Source: Parvimonas parva
GTDB taxonomy: Bacteria > Bacillota > Clostridia > Tissierellales > Peptoniphilaceae
Direction of reading: 5' to 3'
DNA: 60,711 nucleotides
NCBI RefSeq assembly: GCF_016552165.1
Contig: NZ_JACVDA010000012.1
Coordinates: forward strand, 1 to 60,711
A program made the translations under genes and the position numbers. Under the pieces are notes generated by a model. The model was not told the DNA's origin. It searched no databases and saw nothing but the letters and a program-made list of their open reading frames with translations. Positions within the stretch are counted from its first letter, which is position 1, and every line of letters starts with the position of its first letter. This document shows, piece by piece, positions 1-9,671 of the stretch.

Positions 1-39
1 CTTTTCTTGGTTCGTTGTCACTATCATTGCGACCTCTAT

Positions 40-68
40 ATTATATCACTAACTTTTTGTCTTGTCAA
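40..68 (-). promoter_or_regulatory. Consensus promoter P2 (rRNA-operon type), firing out of the window
   Basis: Read on the minus strand, a perfect -35 TTGACA (63-68) and a perfect -10 TATAAT (40-45) are separated by 17 bases. Upstream (about 75-120) lie phased A/T tracts like an UP element. Downstream to base 1 the leader contains a GACAACGAACCAAGAAAAG stretch that resembles rRNA antiterminator leaders. A double-consensus promoter with an UP element suggests an rRNA or tRNA operon just beyond base 1; the gene itself is not in the window. Confidence 0.75.
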
Positions 69-173
69 TACCTTTTTTAAAGTTTTTTTAACTTTTTAAA
101 AAGTTTTTAAAAAGTTTTACTAACAAGTTATTAATTCTATAACTCTCAAAGGCCTCCCCTCAAGTGCCTTAAT

Positions 174-202
174 ATTATATCAGCCTTTACCTTATCCGTC
201 AA
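174..202 (-). promoter_or_regulatory. Upstream tandem promoter P1
   Basis: On the minus strand TTGACG (197-202), a 17-base spacer and TATAAT (174-179). It lies 134 bp upstream of the second consensus promoter at 40-68. Tandem strong promoters of this spacing are typical of rrn operons. Confidence 0.65.
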
Positions 203-293
203 TGCTCTTTTGGCATATTTTTTATCCTTTATTATTTTTTTTATGCTTTTTATTAAAATTCTTTTATTAAATCTATTATTTTTTCTAATATAA

Positions 294-322
294 CAAAAAA
301 GACGAGCTATAAACGGCTCATC
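294..322 (-). terminator. Rho-independent terminator after nadK
   Basis: Minus-strand stem GATGAGC/GCTCGTC (one G-T pair), 8-base loop, followed by six T residues (295-300). It lies about 180 bp past the nadK stop. Bases 323-499 show no other feature. Confidence 0.8.
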
Positions 323-499
323 TCCTCTGTTTTATATCGGAACATTATATGAAAAAGCAACTGAATAAACTCACTGTTAAATATATGTAAACATTAAACA
401 ACATTTAACTTTCGCTTTTTATACATAAATTATAACATATTTACAGAATAAATCAATAATTTACTTATATTAATTTTCTATGGATATTATAAGATTTTC

Positions 500-1300
500 T
501 TATAAGAACTTGTCTTTCATATTTATCCAGTACCAATTTTCATTAAATACCAATTTGTAAAGCTTTGATTGTGATTTTTTAAATTCAAAATATGATACAT
601 CTGTATATCCTTTTTCAATACCATCAGCAACAAAACTTATTTTCTTATGTTGATTTTCTAATGGAACAATTTTCAATGTTGACGTATTCGGTATTACTAT
701 TGAGTTTGAAATCGTCCTATATACTTTTGAAAAAATCGGCGCTAAAGGAGTTAATTGAAATCCCTTTAAAGTTGGATACATTATACTTCCCCCTGCAGAC
801 ATATTATAGGCTGTGCTACCTGAAGGCGTGGAAATTATAAGTCCATCTCCAGCAAAAGTTTCTAAGTGATTTCCATCAATATATACTTCCAAATGTATAA
901 TTTCTGAATTATTTGACTTTATAACAAAATCGTTCAAACATTTATTAGAAAATATCATATCATTTGTTTTTAAATTACATTCTAAAAGTCTAATTTTTTC
1001 AACTATATATCTCTTCTCTATATAATCATCTATAAATTTTTCGATTTTATCAAAACTAATCTCTTGAAAAAAACCAAGAGTACCTGTATTTATCCCAACA
1101 AAAGGTACTTTTGGAAAGTTGGAATTATGTACACCCCTTATAAACGAACCGTCCCCACCTATACAGATACTTAACTCTGCATCATCTCTAAAAGTTTGGG
1201 AAACTTCAAATCCTTTTTTTTCAAAAAGTTCTTTTGTCCTAATAAAAACCTCTAATGATTTTATATTATCATTAAAAAATATATTAACTAATCTTTTCAT
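500..1300 (-). CDS. nadK: NAD kinase
   Basis: ATP (or polyphosphate)-dependent phosphorylation of NAD to NADP in the cytoplasm. The 266-residue length is normal for the short bacterial form. The diagnostic GGDGSF motif is near residue 48, an NTGTLGFF loop near 70, and a GDGLIISTPSGSTAYNMSAGG active-site segment near 150 (family knowledge: GGDG holds the catalytic Asp, and the second stretch binds NAD). The ATG start at 1300 is the first in frame. The gene is monocistronic: the V-ATPase terminator lies upstream and its own terminator at 294-322 downstream. Confidence 0.95.
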   Translation of the reverse strand: MKRLVNIFFNDNIKSLEVFIRTKELFEKKGFEVSQTFRDDAELSICIGGDGSFIRGVHNSNFPKVPFVGINTGTLGFFQEISFDKIEKFIDDYIEKRYIVEKIRLLECNLKTNDMIFSNKCLNDFVIKSNNSEIIHLEVYIDGNHLETFAGDGLIISTPSGSTAYNMSAGGSIMYPTLKGFQLTPLAPIFSKVYRTISNSIVIPNTSTLKIVPLENQHKKISFVADGIEKGYTDVSYFEFKKSQSKLYKLVFNENWYWINMKDKFL

Positions 1301-1446
1301 AATTTCACCTTATATCCTTACAAAAATATTTTAACATATTTCCATTTTGATAAATTTAAAGTGGTAAATATGATGAAATAAATATTCTTTTACACAAGAA
1401 TTGTAAATTCATATTTATTTTAACACAATAGAGATATATTCGCAAG

Positions 1447-1466
1447 AAAAAAGGAGCTTACGCTCC
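1447..1466 (-). terminator. Terminator of the V-ATPase operon
   Basis: Minus-strand GGAGC-GTAA-GCTCC hairpin followed by six T residues, beginning 4 bases after the stop codon of subunit D. Bases 1467-1469 only separate the stop from the stem. Confidence 0.85.
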
Positions 1467-1469
1467 ATT

Positions 1470-2087
1470 TTAAACACATTTTTTCTTTTTAATTTTTTTA
1501 AGTCTGTAAAAGTCTTCTCTTTCTTTTTCTTCAAGAACTTCTGCAATATATTTTTCAGTTTCTTCGAGGTTTGGAATTTGAATTTTATCAAGAGCATTTG
1601 CTCTTTTTTGATTTTTCTTTATCTCAATAGATAACTTATAAACAGTATTTTCAGTTTCAGCAAGTCTGTAAGTAAGTCTTTTTATTTTTTGAAACATTTT
1701 TATTGCCTCATCAATAGCCGGACTTGTCATATACATTCCATAGTGAGGCCTTAATGTTCCATGCTCATATTTTACACTTGGCACATCAAGTCCCATAACT
1801 GATTTATAAGAAATTTCAAAATTTTCAGACTTGTCTATAGATAAAGAAATATCTTGAACATTCATAACTCCCATAGTAATGTTAGCCTCTTGTAAAACCA
1901 AATATGCTTTTTCAAACAAAACTCTAACATCTTCTTGAATTTCTTTTGCCTTTTCAATTTGTTGCATCATTTCTTTTATTAATACAGTCCTTTTTTTATC
2001 TATAAGATTGTATCCAACTTTAGAAAGTTTTAGATTTTCTTTTGTCCTTAACAAATTTGACTTTGTAGGTGCAATATTTTGAATCAT
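1470..2087 (-). CDS. ntpD: V-type ATP synthase subunit D (central stalk)
   Basis: Central rotor shaft of the V1 head that transmits rotation between the A3B3 hexamer and the membrane ring. The start is ATG at 2087 (MIQNIAPTK) behind GGAAGGTGG. An in-frame extension upstream to 2210 would run through ntpB and lacks family similarity. The 205 residues fit the family: an N-terminal helix with the conserved T-K-x-x-L-x-x-x-K pattern near residues 8-16, and a long C-terminal coiled coil. It is the last gene of the nine-gene operon, one base after the ntpB stop, and is followed by a terminator. Confidence 0.93.
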   Translation of the reverse strand: MIQNIAPTKSNLLRTKENLKLSKVGYNLIDKKRTVLIKEMMQQIEKAKEIQEDVRVLFEKAYLVLQEANITMGVMNVQDISLSIDKSENFEISYKSVMGLDVPSVKYEHGTLRPHYGMYMTSPAIDEAIKMFQKIKRLTYRLAETENTVYKLSIEIKKNQKRANALDKIQIPNLEETEKYIAEVLEEKEREDFYRLKKIKKKKCV

Positions 2088-2088
2088 A

Positions 2089-3459
2089 TTACCACCTTCC
2101 ATACTTTTCCATATATTTACTTTCCAACCTATCAAGCTCAATTTTAGGGAATAATTTAAATAAATCCCAAGCAATATCCAAAGATTCTTCAATAGTCCTG
2201 GACTCATCAAAATCTTGACTTAAAAATCTCTGTTCAAACTGTCTACCGAATTCCATATATATTTTATCTATTTGAGTTAAATCGTCCTCCCCAATTATTT
2301 GTGATAATGAACGAACTTCAATAACCCTTGAATAAAGAGCAAATAGTTGAGATTGAACTTGGTCGTGGTCTTCCCTTGTAAAACCTGCACCTATACCGTC
2401 TTTCATAAGTCTTGATAATGAAGGTAAAATATTTATAGGTGGATAAATATTCTTTTGAAACAAATCTCTTGAAAGAACAATTTGTCCTTCAGTAATAAAT
2501 CCTGTAAGGTCAGGAATAGGGTGAGTTATATCATCATTTGGCATTGTTAAAATCGGAATCAATGTAATTGAACCTTTTTTTCCTTTTACCATTCCGGCTC
2601 TTTCATATAAAGTTGAAAGGTCTGAATACAAATATCCAGGATAGCCCTTTCTACTTGGAACTTCTTCTCTTGCAGAAGAAATTTCTCTTAAAGCCTCTGC
2701 ATAACTTGTAATATCAGTCATAACTACCAAAATATGCATTCCTTCTTCAAATGCAAGATATTCAGCAGCAGTTAAAGCAGTTCTTGGAGTTGAAATTCTT
2801 TCAACTATCGGTGCATCAGCTAAATTTATATATGAAACAACTCTTGATGATGCTCCTGATTCTTCAAATGCAGTTCTGAAAAAATCATAATCATCATGTT
2901 TTATTCCCATTCCCGCAAAAACTATTGCAAATTTTTCATCTGAATTTTTAAGCTTAGCTTGTCTAACTATTTGTGCTGCCAATTCATTGTGTGTTAATCC
3001 ATTAGAAGAAAAAATAGGTAATTTTTGCCCTCTAATCAAAGTTGTTAAGCTATCAATAGCAGAAATACCGGTTTCAAGATAATCTCTTGGATACTCTCTT
3101 GCAACGGGATTCATCGGTCTTCCGTTTACATTATATTTTTTATCTGAAATAATAGCATCTCCGTTGTCAATAGGTTCTCCAACTCCATTAAAAGTTCTTC
3201 CTAAGATTTCTTTGCTTAAAGAAATTTCAAGTGGTGTTCCTGTAAAAGTAACTGCTGAATTTTGAGTTGAAATACCTGTTGTTCCTTCAAAAACTTGAGC
3301 TATAACTTTATCTCCTTGAATACGAACAACTTTAGCTCTCCTCTTTTCTTTCCCATCAATTACAATTTCCATCATCTCATCATAACTAACATTATCAACC
3401 CCTTTAAGTACAATCAAAGGACCATCTATTTTTTCAAGTTTTAAATATTGTCTTTGCAT
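2089..3459 (-). CDS. ntpB: V-type ATP synthase subunit B
   Basis: Non-catalytic nucleotide-binding-fold subunit alternating with A in the V1 head. The protein is 456 residues. It has the SGSGLPH-equivalent region degenerated to an [16 protein letters not shown] segment, as expected for a B subunit without Walker A. It also has the family block around [23 protein letters not shown] start at 3468 is possible, but ATG at 3459 is preferred because AGGTGAG lies 5 bases before it. The gene begins 10 bases after the ntpA stop and is translationally packed with its neighbours. Confidence 0.95.
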   Translation of the reverse strand: MQRQYLKLEKIDGPLIVLKGVDNVSYDEMMEIVIDGKEKRRAKVVRIQGDKVIAQVFEGTTGISTQNSAVTFTGTPLEISLSKEILGRTFNGVGEPIDNGDAIISDKKYNVNGRPMNPVAREYPRDYLETGISAIDSLTTLIRGQKLPIFSSNGLTHNELAAQIVRQAKLKNSDEKFAIVFAGMGIKHDDYDFFRTAFEESGASSRVVSYINLADAPIVERISTPRTALTAAEYLAFEEGMHILVVMTDITSYAEALREISSAREEVPSRKGYPGYLYSDLSTLYERAGMVKGKKGSITLIPILTMPNDDITHPIPDLTGFITEGQIVLSRDLFQKNIYPPINILPSLSRLMKDGIGAGFTREDHDQVQSQLFALYSRVIEVRSLSQIIGEDDLTQIDKIYMEFGRQFEQRFLSQDFDESRTIEESLDIAWDLFKLFPKIELDRLESKYMEKYGRW

Positions 3460-3468
3460 AATTCTCAC

Positions 3469-5244
3469 CTACTCTCCCTGATTTTCTTCTATCAAAGCAG
3501 TATAATAATTATTTATTTTTGAATTTAAAATTTCAAATGCTTTTTCATAATTTTCATTTGGAATATTGTATTTCATCTTTATAACTTCTTCAAACAAATC
3601 ATCATTTTTTATTTTAGCAAGTGCAACTTGTTCCTTTACTGCCAAAATTGAATTACTATACAAATTATCTATTACCTTTAACATTTCAAATTGTTTTTTC
3701 AACGGAACATAGGAATCTGTTTCATGCATTGCATTTTGTTGCAAAAATCCCTTTTTTAAAACTTTTGCAATTTCTATAACAACTCTTTGGTCATTAGGCA
3801 AAACGTCCTCTCCAACTAATTGAACAATTTGATTTAACTTATCATCTTCTGATAAAAGCTCCATCATCTTTGCCCTTAATTCCAAAAGTTTTGGAGATAC
3901 ACTTTCATCATAATAATCCTTAATCAACTTAATATATCCACTATAACTTGTAAGATAATTAACAGCAGGATAATGTCTTATATATGCCAAATTCTTATCA
4001 AGCCCTATAAAAGCAGAAACAAATCTCTTAGTATTTTCAGTTACAGGTTCTGAAAAATCTCCACCTGGAGGAGAAACAGCACCAATTACAGTAATTGAAC
4101 CTTCCTCTTTTGAAAGAGTTCTTACATAACCTGCTCTTTCATAAAATTGTGCAATTCTTGAAGGAAGATATGCAGGGTAACCTTCTTCAGCAGGCATTTC
4201 TTCAAGACGGCCTGAAATTTCTCTTAAAGCCTCTGCCCATCTTGAAGTTGAATCAGCCATTATAGCAACATGGTAGCCCATATCTCTATAATATTCTGCA
4301 ATAGTAATTCCGGTATAAACCGATGCTTCACGAGCAGCAACCGGCATATTGGAAGTATTTGCTATAAGAATTGTCCTTTCCATAAGAGGTTTACCGGTTC
4401 TTGGGTCAATTAACTTTGGAAACTCTTCAAGAACATCAGTCATCTCATTTCCACGTTCTCCACAACCAATATAAACTATAATATCAGCATCAGACCACTT
4501 AGCAAGTTGATGTTGAGTCATTGTTTTACCAGTACCAAAGCCACCAGGTAATGCTGAAGTTCCTCCCTTTGCTATAGGAAAGAAAATATCCAATACTCTT
4601 TGACCTGTTATCAAAGGTTTTGATATTGGCATTCTAACATTTACAGGACGTGGAATTCTTACCGGCCATTTGTGATACATTTTTAATTTATGAATTTCTC
4701 CATCTTCATCTTTTATAGTTACTAAGTCCGTATTTAAATTATATTTCCCTGACTCTAAAACTTCTATTACTTCTCCACTTACTGTTGGTGGTACTAAAAT
4801 CTTATGTTTTATAAAACTTGTTTCTTGAGTTGTTGCAAAAACTTGTCCTGAAGATATCTTATCTCCAACTTTTACAAGCATTTCAACTTCCCAAAGTTTT
4901 TCTTCATCAATAGAAACAAGTCCAATCCCCTCTGCAATAAATTCTCCGGTCATTGAATATATTTTTTCAAGAGGTCTTTGAATACCATCAAATATATTCC
5001 CTATAATTCCCGGCCCCAATGTTACAGATAGAGGAACATTTGTACTTTCTATAATTTCTCCAACCTTTAGTCCTTGAGTTTCTTCATAAACTTGTATAGT
5101 CGCTATATCTTCATCGATAGATATAATTTCTCCGATCAATTTTTTACTACCAACCAAAACCATATCACGAACTTTATAGATTCCCATACCACAAGCTTTA
5201 ACAACAGGACCATTTATATCAATTATTCTAGGTGTATTACACAT
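3469..5244 (-). CDS. ntpA: V-type ATP synthase subunit A (catalytic)
   Basis: Catalytic ATP-hydrolysing or synthesising subunit of the V1 head. The Walker A GGFGTGKT is near residue 235. Also present are the V/A-type non-homologous insertion (roughly 115-190), a Walker B-like VYIGCGERGNE stretch, and the [27 protein letters not shown] signature near 340. The length of 591 is normal. The start is ATG at 5244 with GGGGTG six bases upstream; GTG at 5253 is the alternative. Subunit B follows after 9 bases. Confidence 0.97.
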   Translation of the reverse strand: MCNTPRIIDINGPVVKACGMGIYKVRDMVLVGSKKLIGEIISIDEDIATIQVYEETQGLKVGEIIESTNVPLSVTLGPGIIGNIFDGIQRPLEKIYSMTGEFIAEGIGLVSIDEEKLWEVEMLVKVGDKISSGQVFATTQETSFIKHKILVPPTVSGEVIEVLESGKYNLNTDLVTIKDEDGEIHKLKMYHKWPVRIPRPVNVRMPISKPLITGQRVLDIFFPIAKGGTSALPGGFGTGKTMTQHQLAKWSDADIIVYIGCGERGNEMTDVLEEFPKLIDPRTGKPLMERTILIANTSNMPVAAREASVYTGITIAEYYRDMGYHVAIMADSTSRWAEALREISGRLEEMPAEEGYPAYLPSRIAQFYERAGYVRTLSKEEGSITVIGAVSPPGGDFSEPVTENTKRFVSAFIGLDKNLAYIRHYPAVNYLTSYSGYIKLIKDYYDESVSPKLLELRAKMMELLSEDDKLNQIVQLVGEDVLPNDQRVVIEIAKVLKKGFLQQNAMHETDSYVPLKKQFEMLKVIDNLYSNSILAVKEQVALAKIKNDDLFEEVIKMKYNIPNENYEKAFEILNSKINNYYTALIEENQGE

Positions 5245-5262
5245 ATCTTTCACCCCATTACA

Positions 5263-5865
5263 TTAATTGTTTATACCTATTTCTTTTTTAAATTCAGATA
5301 GAATCTTTTGATATTTCGTATTTAAAAGAAAATCAAGCGAATAATTTAATCTATAAGTTTTTTCTTCGTTTTCAACTTCAAATCCACCGATTTTTATATT
5401 TAAACTTTTTTTAACTTCAATATCTCCTAAAATATCTTTAACAATATTTTTATCTCTTTCAAAAGTTTTTTCAAAGACATAAACAACATCACTTTCTTTT
5501 ACATCTTTTTTTACATTTTCCAGAGCATTTTTTAAATACACTTCGCCTTTTTCATCAACATAAGAAAACATCAACTCTTCTTTTAATAATTTAAAAAATT
5601 CATCATAAATTTCTTTATTTGTATTTAAAATAATGTCTTGACCTTCTTTTAGAGTTTTTGAATGAATTTTATCTGTCTTATTTTCTAATTTTACTCTATA
5701 ATCTCTTTTTAATCTTTCAATTTCTTCATACTTTTTAGCTTTATATTCTGTAATCAGCTTTTCTGTTTCTAAAGAAATTTTTTCTAATTCTTCATCGTAT
5801 CTTTCGTAAATTTCTTCATTTAGTATTCTTTTAAAAGATTCTATCTTATCTTCAATTGTTATCAT
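5263..5865 (-). CDS. ntpE: V-type ATP synthase subunit E (peripheral stalk)
   Basis: Peripheral stalk protein that pairs with subunit G/H to hold the V1 head against rotation. The first ~100 of 200 residues are a Lys/Glu-rich helix with heptad character, followed by a mixed alpha/beta C-terminal domain. This is the E-subunit architecture, although residue conservation in this family is low. Identification rests on architecture and on position between F and A. The start is ATG at 5865 with an AGGAGCG Shine-Dalgarno. Confidence 0.85.
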   Translation of the reverse strand: MITIEDKIESFKRILNEEIYERYDEELEKISLETEKLITEYKAKKYEEIERLKRDYRVKLENKTDKIHSKTLKEGQDIILNTNKEIYDEFFKLLKEELMFSYVDEKGEVYLKNALENVKKDVKESDVVYVFEKTFERDKNIVKDILGDIEVKKSLNIKIGGFEVENEEKTYRLNYSLDFLLNTKYQKILSEFKKEIGINN

Positions 5866-5875
5866 AAGACGCTCC

Positions 5876-6184
5876 TTATATATTAATTCCTATCGATTCA
5901 TTTATATACTTAGTAATGAAATTTGCATCTCTTTTCAAACCGGTTCTATCCGGTATTTCAACAATAAGAGGAAATTTTTTCTTTAATTTAACTTCCATAA
6001 CCTCTTCACTAATCAAGTCAAAAATCTTTTCTGTCAAAATCAAAATTCCAATTTCCTTATTGTTCAAGCAGTCGTTAAACTCTTCTAATGCCTCTTTTCT
6101 ACTCTTTAAAACAACTCCAGTTATCCCTGCCAATCTCATTCCTACAAGTGTATCTGTATTATCTGATATAAGATAACTTATCAT
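5876..6184 (-). CDS. V-type ATP synthase subunit F
   Basis: Small central-stalk subunit (102 residues) that binds D at the base of the rotor. The N-terminal half has the Rossmann-like pattern typical of F: an ISDNTDTLVGMRLAGI motif around residues 6-21 and an IGILILTEKI strand near 48. It sits in the standard position between K and E, 9 bases after K. In Enterococcus nomenclature the equivalent is NtpG, so no symbol is forced here. Confidence 0.9.
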   Translation of the reverse strand: MISYLISDNTDTLVGMRLAGITGVVLKSRKEALEEFNDCLNNKEIGILILTEKIFDLISEEVMEVKLKKKFPLIVEIPDRTGLKRDANFITKYINESIGINI

Positions 6185-6193
6185 AAAAATCTC

Positions 6194-6616
6194 CTAAACT
6201 CTTTGTAAAATCATTATTGAAATGATAAGACCATAGATTGCAATACCTTCTGCAAGTCCAAGAATAATAAGTGTTTTTCCTAAAATTGAAGAATCTTCTG
6301 AAACTGCACCAATTGCTGCTGAACCGGCTTGTCCTACACCAATACCTGTACCGATAGCTGCAAGACCTGTTGATAAAGCAGCCGCTAAATATCCTAAACC
6401 ACTTGCTGAATTTGTTGACTTTTGAGCAGTTTCAGCTGCAAATGCTACATCTGGAACAAGTCCCATTAAAAATAAAGCTAAAATTGAACAAACATTAATC
6501 GCTATTGCCTTTTTTAATCCTGACTTTGTTGTTTTCTTTCCTTTTCTTAAATAAGAAATTCCTGTTAAAATTGTTGTTCCTATTCCTAAAGTTATTAATA
6601 ATAAAGTTGTTTTCAT
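6194..6616 (-). CDS. ntpK: V-type ATP synthase subunit K (proteolipid ring)
   Basis: Membrane ring (c-type) subunit that carries the translocated ion. The start is ATG at 6616 with AGGAGG; an upstream in-frame extension would overlap ntpI. The protein is 140 residues. The N-terminal half holds two weakly related hydrophobic stretches ending in a signal-peptidase-like AFA-AET site near 59-62. After it comes one clear helical hairpin: Gly-rich GTGIGVGQAGSAAIGA, then LGLAEGIAIYGL with the ion-carrying Glu. Whether the first half is cleaved, as in Thermus-type proteolipids, or retained cannot be told from sequence. Ion specificity (H+ or Na+) is not decided. Confidence 0.9.
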   Translation of the reverse strand: MKTTLLLITLGIGTTILTGISYLRKGKKTTKSGLKKAIAINVCSILALFLMGLVPDVAFAAETAQKSTNSASGLGYLAAALSTGLAAIGTGIGVGQAGSAAIGAVSEDSSILGKTLIILGLAEGIAIYGLIISIMILQRV

Positions 6617-6626
6617 AATTTGCCTC

Positions 6627-8612
6627 CTAAATTTCTTTTCCTTGTAATTCAACTCTTAACGGCTCATAACTAATACCTTCGCCGTTAAAATACTTACTAA
6701 ATAATTCATAATATTCCAATCTTATTGCTTGAATAAAAACTATAAGTCCTTCAAGACACACGATGAATATATTTCCTAAAATAATCATAAATATATTTCC
6801 GATACTTGAGCCTAACATTTGACCCAAAGCATGAAAAGCCATAAAAAGCCCAACATGGTTAATAGCAAATGCTCCAACTCTTATGAATGAAAGAGTGTTA
6901 GAGAAAAATCCCATTACAGTTTCAAACATTTCAAAACCACTTTCAACTGGAGAAAATTCCTCTTTTTTTTCAGACTTATTAACCATTGGAGCAAGTTTTG
7001 GTTTCATAAACATCAAAGTTGAAGTTATAATCAAAACTGCAACACTTATTATTGTAATCATAGATGATACATTAATACTTACATATTTTTCCAATAAAAC
7101 AGTATTTAAAACAAGAGCTATAAATGAAATATAGAATAAAAATCCTGATAAACCATTTTTATCAAAAAATAATTTTCCAAATTCTTTTCTCATTTTTAAA
7201 TTTCTAAAATTGATAAAATATGCAATTAAAATCATCAAAATACCAATTCCAATAGTAGCAACAAGTATCGTATCAATATCTTCCATAGGTCTTATCACAA
7301 ATGCCGGAATTAAATCTTCAATTCCAAAAACACTACCATACATAAAACCGAAAAATATAGAAGAAAATCCAATTCTTTGAATGATTTTAGCAATCGAACC
7401 AATCTTCTTAGATAACATCATTCCAGCTAAAACAAAAATCAATCCTTGACCAACATCACCAAACATCATTCCAAATAAAAGCAAATAAGTTATTGCAAAA
7501 AACGGTGTAGGGTCTGTTTCCTTATAATCCGGAATTGAATACATTTTTACCAAAGCCTCGAAAGGTTTTAAAATAAAATTATTCTTTAACTTTGTCGGTA
7601 TCTTAAATTTTGAAGGTATTTTAGTATCATCTTCAAAATAAATTGCAGAACTTTCCGATGCTTTTTCAACCGAATTTTTTACACTTTCAACCTTTGACTC
7701 AGGAACGAAAGCACTTAACAAAATAAAATTTTTGCTCTCTGCAATATGCCCTTCAAGCTCTTCAATCTTTTCAATAATTTTATATCTATAATACATAGCT
7801 AAAATATCTTGTAAATATTTTTTTCTAAAAGCTGACTTTTCTTTTAAAATTTCATCTTGTTCTTTTTCTAAAAGCTCTAATTCAGACTTTTTATTTACAA
7901 TAAATTCCTTAAAAGAAATATCTAAGTTTGGAAGTTCAATCATATCAAAAGACAAAGAACGAATAAAATATTTCATATCCTTTGCATAAACTGACGGAGT
8001 AAAGATTATAACAGTTTCTCCATAACTGTTACTTCCTAAGTGAGCAACCAAACCATTTATATTTTCATAATTAGCCTTTAACTTTATCCAAGAGTTTTTA
8101 GAAATTTGTCCCATATCAAAATTAATATGTTTCAAACTATAAAACTCAGAAAGTTTCATATCACTATCAGAAAAATATTCAACAGCATTTAACAAAATTT
8201 TAATTCTCGCTCTCTTTTTTCTATTCTCATCTTCTCTTAACTTAATAGCAGAAGATTTTTCGAAAATATCATCTAAAAATTTCAATTTTTCACTATAATT
8301 AAGACTTTGTAAATCATCTAATGTAACTTCTTCTTCCTTAATATCAAAAAAGCTGAATATTTGGTCTAAAAGCTCTTTATACTTTCTCTTTTTAAAAACT
8401 TTCTCTCTATGATATGGTCTAATTTTATCAACCGCAACTCCCATGTCATTGAAAATACCAATTTGTGAGTCCATATACTTCATTGTGAAATTTTCAGAAT
8501 TTCCGGAATTTGTAATATGAATTGAACCGTTTAAAACAATTTCTCTAAGTATGCTATGAGTATCTTGTTTTAGTGCAACAAGATTCATCATCTTCATTTT
8601 TTCAACAGCCAA
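6627..8612 (-). CDS. ntpI: V-type ATP synthase subunit I (stator membrane subunit a)
   Basis: 661-residue stator subunit forming the ion half-channels. The first ~330 residues are cytoplasmic and contain a coiled coil (about 200-290). The C-terminal half has about seven to eight membrane segments, including the family hallmark PTPFFAITYLLLFGMMFGDVG (near 365) and the FSNTLSFIRVGAFAINH stretch carrying the functional Arg. The start is a TTG at 8612, because GGGGG lies 7 bases upstream; the next ATG (8597) has no Shine-Dalgarno. Confidence 0.94.
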   Translation of the reverse strand: MAVEKMKMMNLVALKQDTHSILREIVLNGSIHITNSGNSENFTMKYMDSQIGIFNDMGVAVDKIRPYHREKVFKKRKYKELLDQIFSFFDIKEEEVTLDDLQSLNYSEKLKFLDDIFEKSSAIKLREDENRKKRARIKILLNAVEYFSDSDMKLSEFYSLKHINFDMGQISKNSWIKLKANYENINGLVAHLGSNSYGETVIIFTPSVYAKDMKYFIRSLSFDMIELPNLDISFKEFIVNKKSELELLEKEQDEILKEKSAFRKKYLQDILAMYYRYKIIEKIEELEGHIAESKNFILLSAFVPESKVESVKNSVEKASESSAIYFEDDTKIPSKFKIPTKLKNNFILKPFEALVKMYSIPDYKETDPTPFFAITYLLLFGMMFGDVGQGLIFVLAGMMLSKKIGSIAKIIQRIGFSSIFFGFMYGSVFGIEDLIPAFVIRPMEDIDTILVATIGIGILMILIAYFINFRNLKMRKEFGKLFFDKNGLSGFLFYISFIALVLNTVLLEKYVSINVSSMITIISVAVLIITSTLMFMKPKLAPMVNKSEKKEEFSPVESGFEMFETVMGFFSNTLSFIRVGAFAINHVGLFMAFHALGQMLGSSIGNIFMIILGNIFIVCLEGLIVFIQAIRLEYYELFSKYFNGEGISYEPLRVELQGKEI

Positions 8613-8630
8613 TTTTGCACCCCCTAACCA

Positions 8631-9671
8631 TTAATGAATATTAATCAAATATTTTTTAACTTCATTTTTACCAAGTTGATATTTATTAGCCTCTGCAATT
8701 CTAATTAAATTTTCATTTTGAACATTTAATTGAATGATAAATTTAAGCAAAGTAGAAATAGAATTATCATAATCTTTAAGTTTTTTCAAATGCCTATTAT
8801 AAACATACTCTTTAATATTCCTATTTGAAACAATAGCATTTCCATTTTCATCTTCAAGAGTATATCTTAATTTTGTTTTCTTTATCTTCTCAACAATAGC
8901 ATCAATACTATCACTGTAAATTAAATCCTTTAAAAAATCTCCCTTAATATAATTCCCAAACCTTAAACTATAACTGTAAATTTCTTCATTCGAAAGATTA
9001 TAATACTTCTTAGCCCTAATTATCCATTGAAGATTAATCGTATCTATCAAAGCCGAAAAATAATCATTTAAAATATTTTGACTGGACTTCGATAACTTAT
9101 CAATAGATTTTTTCATAGATAAAAAGTACAAACTATCAAGTTTCATCTCAACATGAAAATGCAGTCTAAAAACATCTTCATCAGTTAAAGATGCAATAGT
9201 CTTTTTGTAAATCGTACCCTTTAAAATCTCTAAAGCCTGATGAAAAGTTTCACAATTTACAAGTTTGTCATAGTCAATATGTTTACTTTTCTTATACATT
9301 ATCGTATCTCTTTCCAAATCTATTTTCTCATTTTCAACGATACTTCTAAGAATTATCTTAATATCCTTAAATTCATATTTCATAAGCATAACTTCAATAA
9401 TCTTCTTATCATCGCTAAAAAGAAAATATTTAAGTTTTCCAAGCAAATCAGCCTCGATCTTATTGAGCATAAATTCCGTATCGTATCTGTTTCTCATAGA
9501 TCTTTCTTCATACAAAGGAATTTCATATTTATATAGAGGATTGTTTTTTAAATAATCAACTATTTCGTGCCTTTGTTCAAAAGACAAAATTTTTTCATAA
9601 TCAGATTCTTTTAAAATTCCCTTTCTCAAAACGCCAATCTTAGCATTAATTGAATGAAAATTATTCCCCAT
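8631..9671 (-). CDS. ntpC: V-type ATP synthase subunit C
   Basis: Socket protein (346 residues) joining the central stalk to the K ring (AC39/subunit C family). It is all-helical, with the repeated helical-pair architecture of the family and the N-terminal sequence NNFHSINAKIGVLRKG. The start is ATG at 9671 with GGTGAG just upstream; an in-frame GTG at 9683 is less likely. It overlaps the end of the upstream G/H gene by 11 bases, which implies translational coupling. Confidence 0.88.
   Translation of the reverse strand: MGNNFHSINAKIGVLRKGILKESDYEKILSFEQRHEIVDYLKNNPLYKYEIPLYEERSMRNRYDTEFMLNKIEADLLGKLKYFLFSDDKKIIEVMLMKYEFKDIKIILRSIVENEKIDLERDTIMYKKSKHIDYDKLVNCETFHQALEILKGTIYKKTIASLTDEDVFRLHFHVEMKLDSLYFLSMKKSIDKLSKSSQNILNDYFSALIDTINLQWIIRAKKYYNLSNEEIYSYSLRFGNYIKGDFLKDLIYSDSIDAIVEKIKKTKLRYTLEDENGNAIVSNRNIKEYVYNRHLKKLKDYDNSISTLLKFIIQLNVQNENLIRIAEANKYQLGKNEVKKYLINIH

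Noticed and set aside
1470-2210. A longer subunit D reading from 2210
   Set aside because: The extra 41 residues overlap ntpB, have no family similarity, and the ATG at 2087 has a proper ribosome site.
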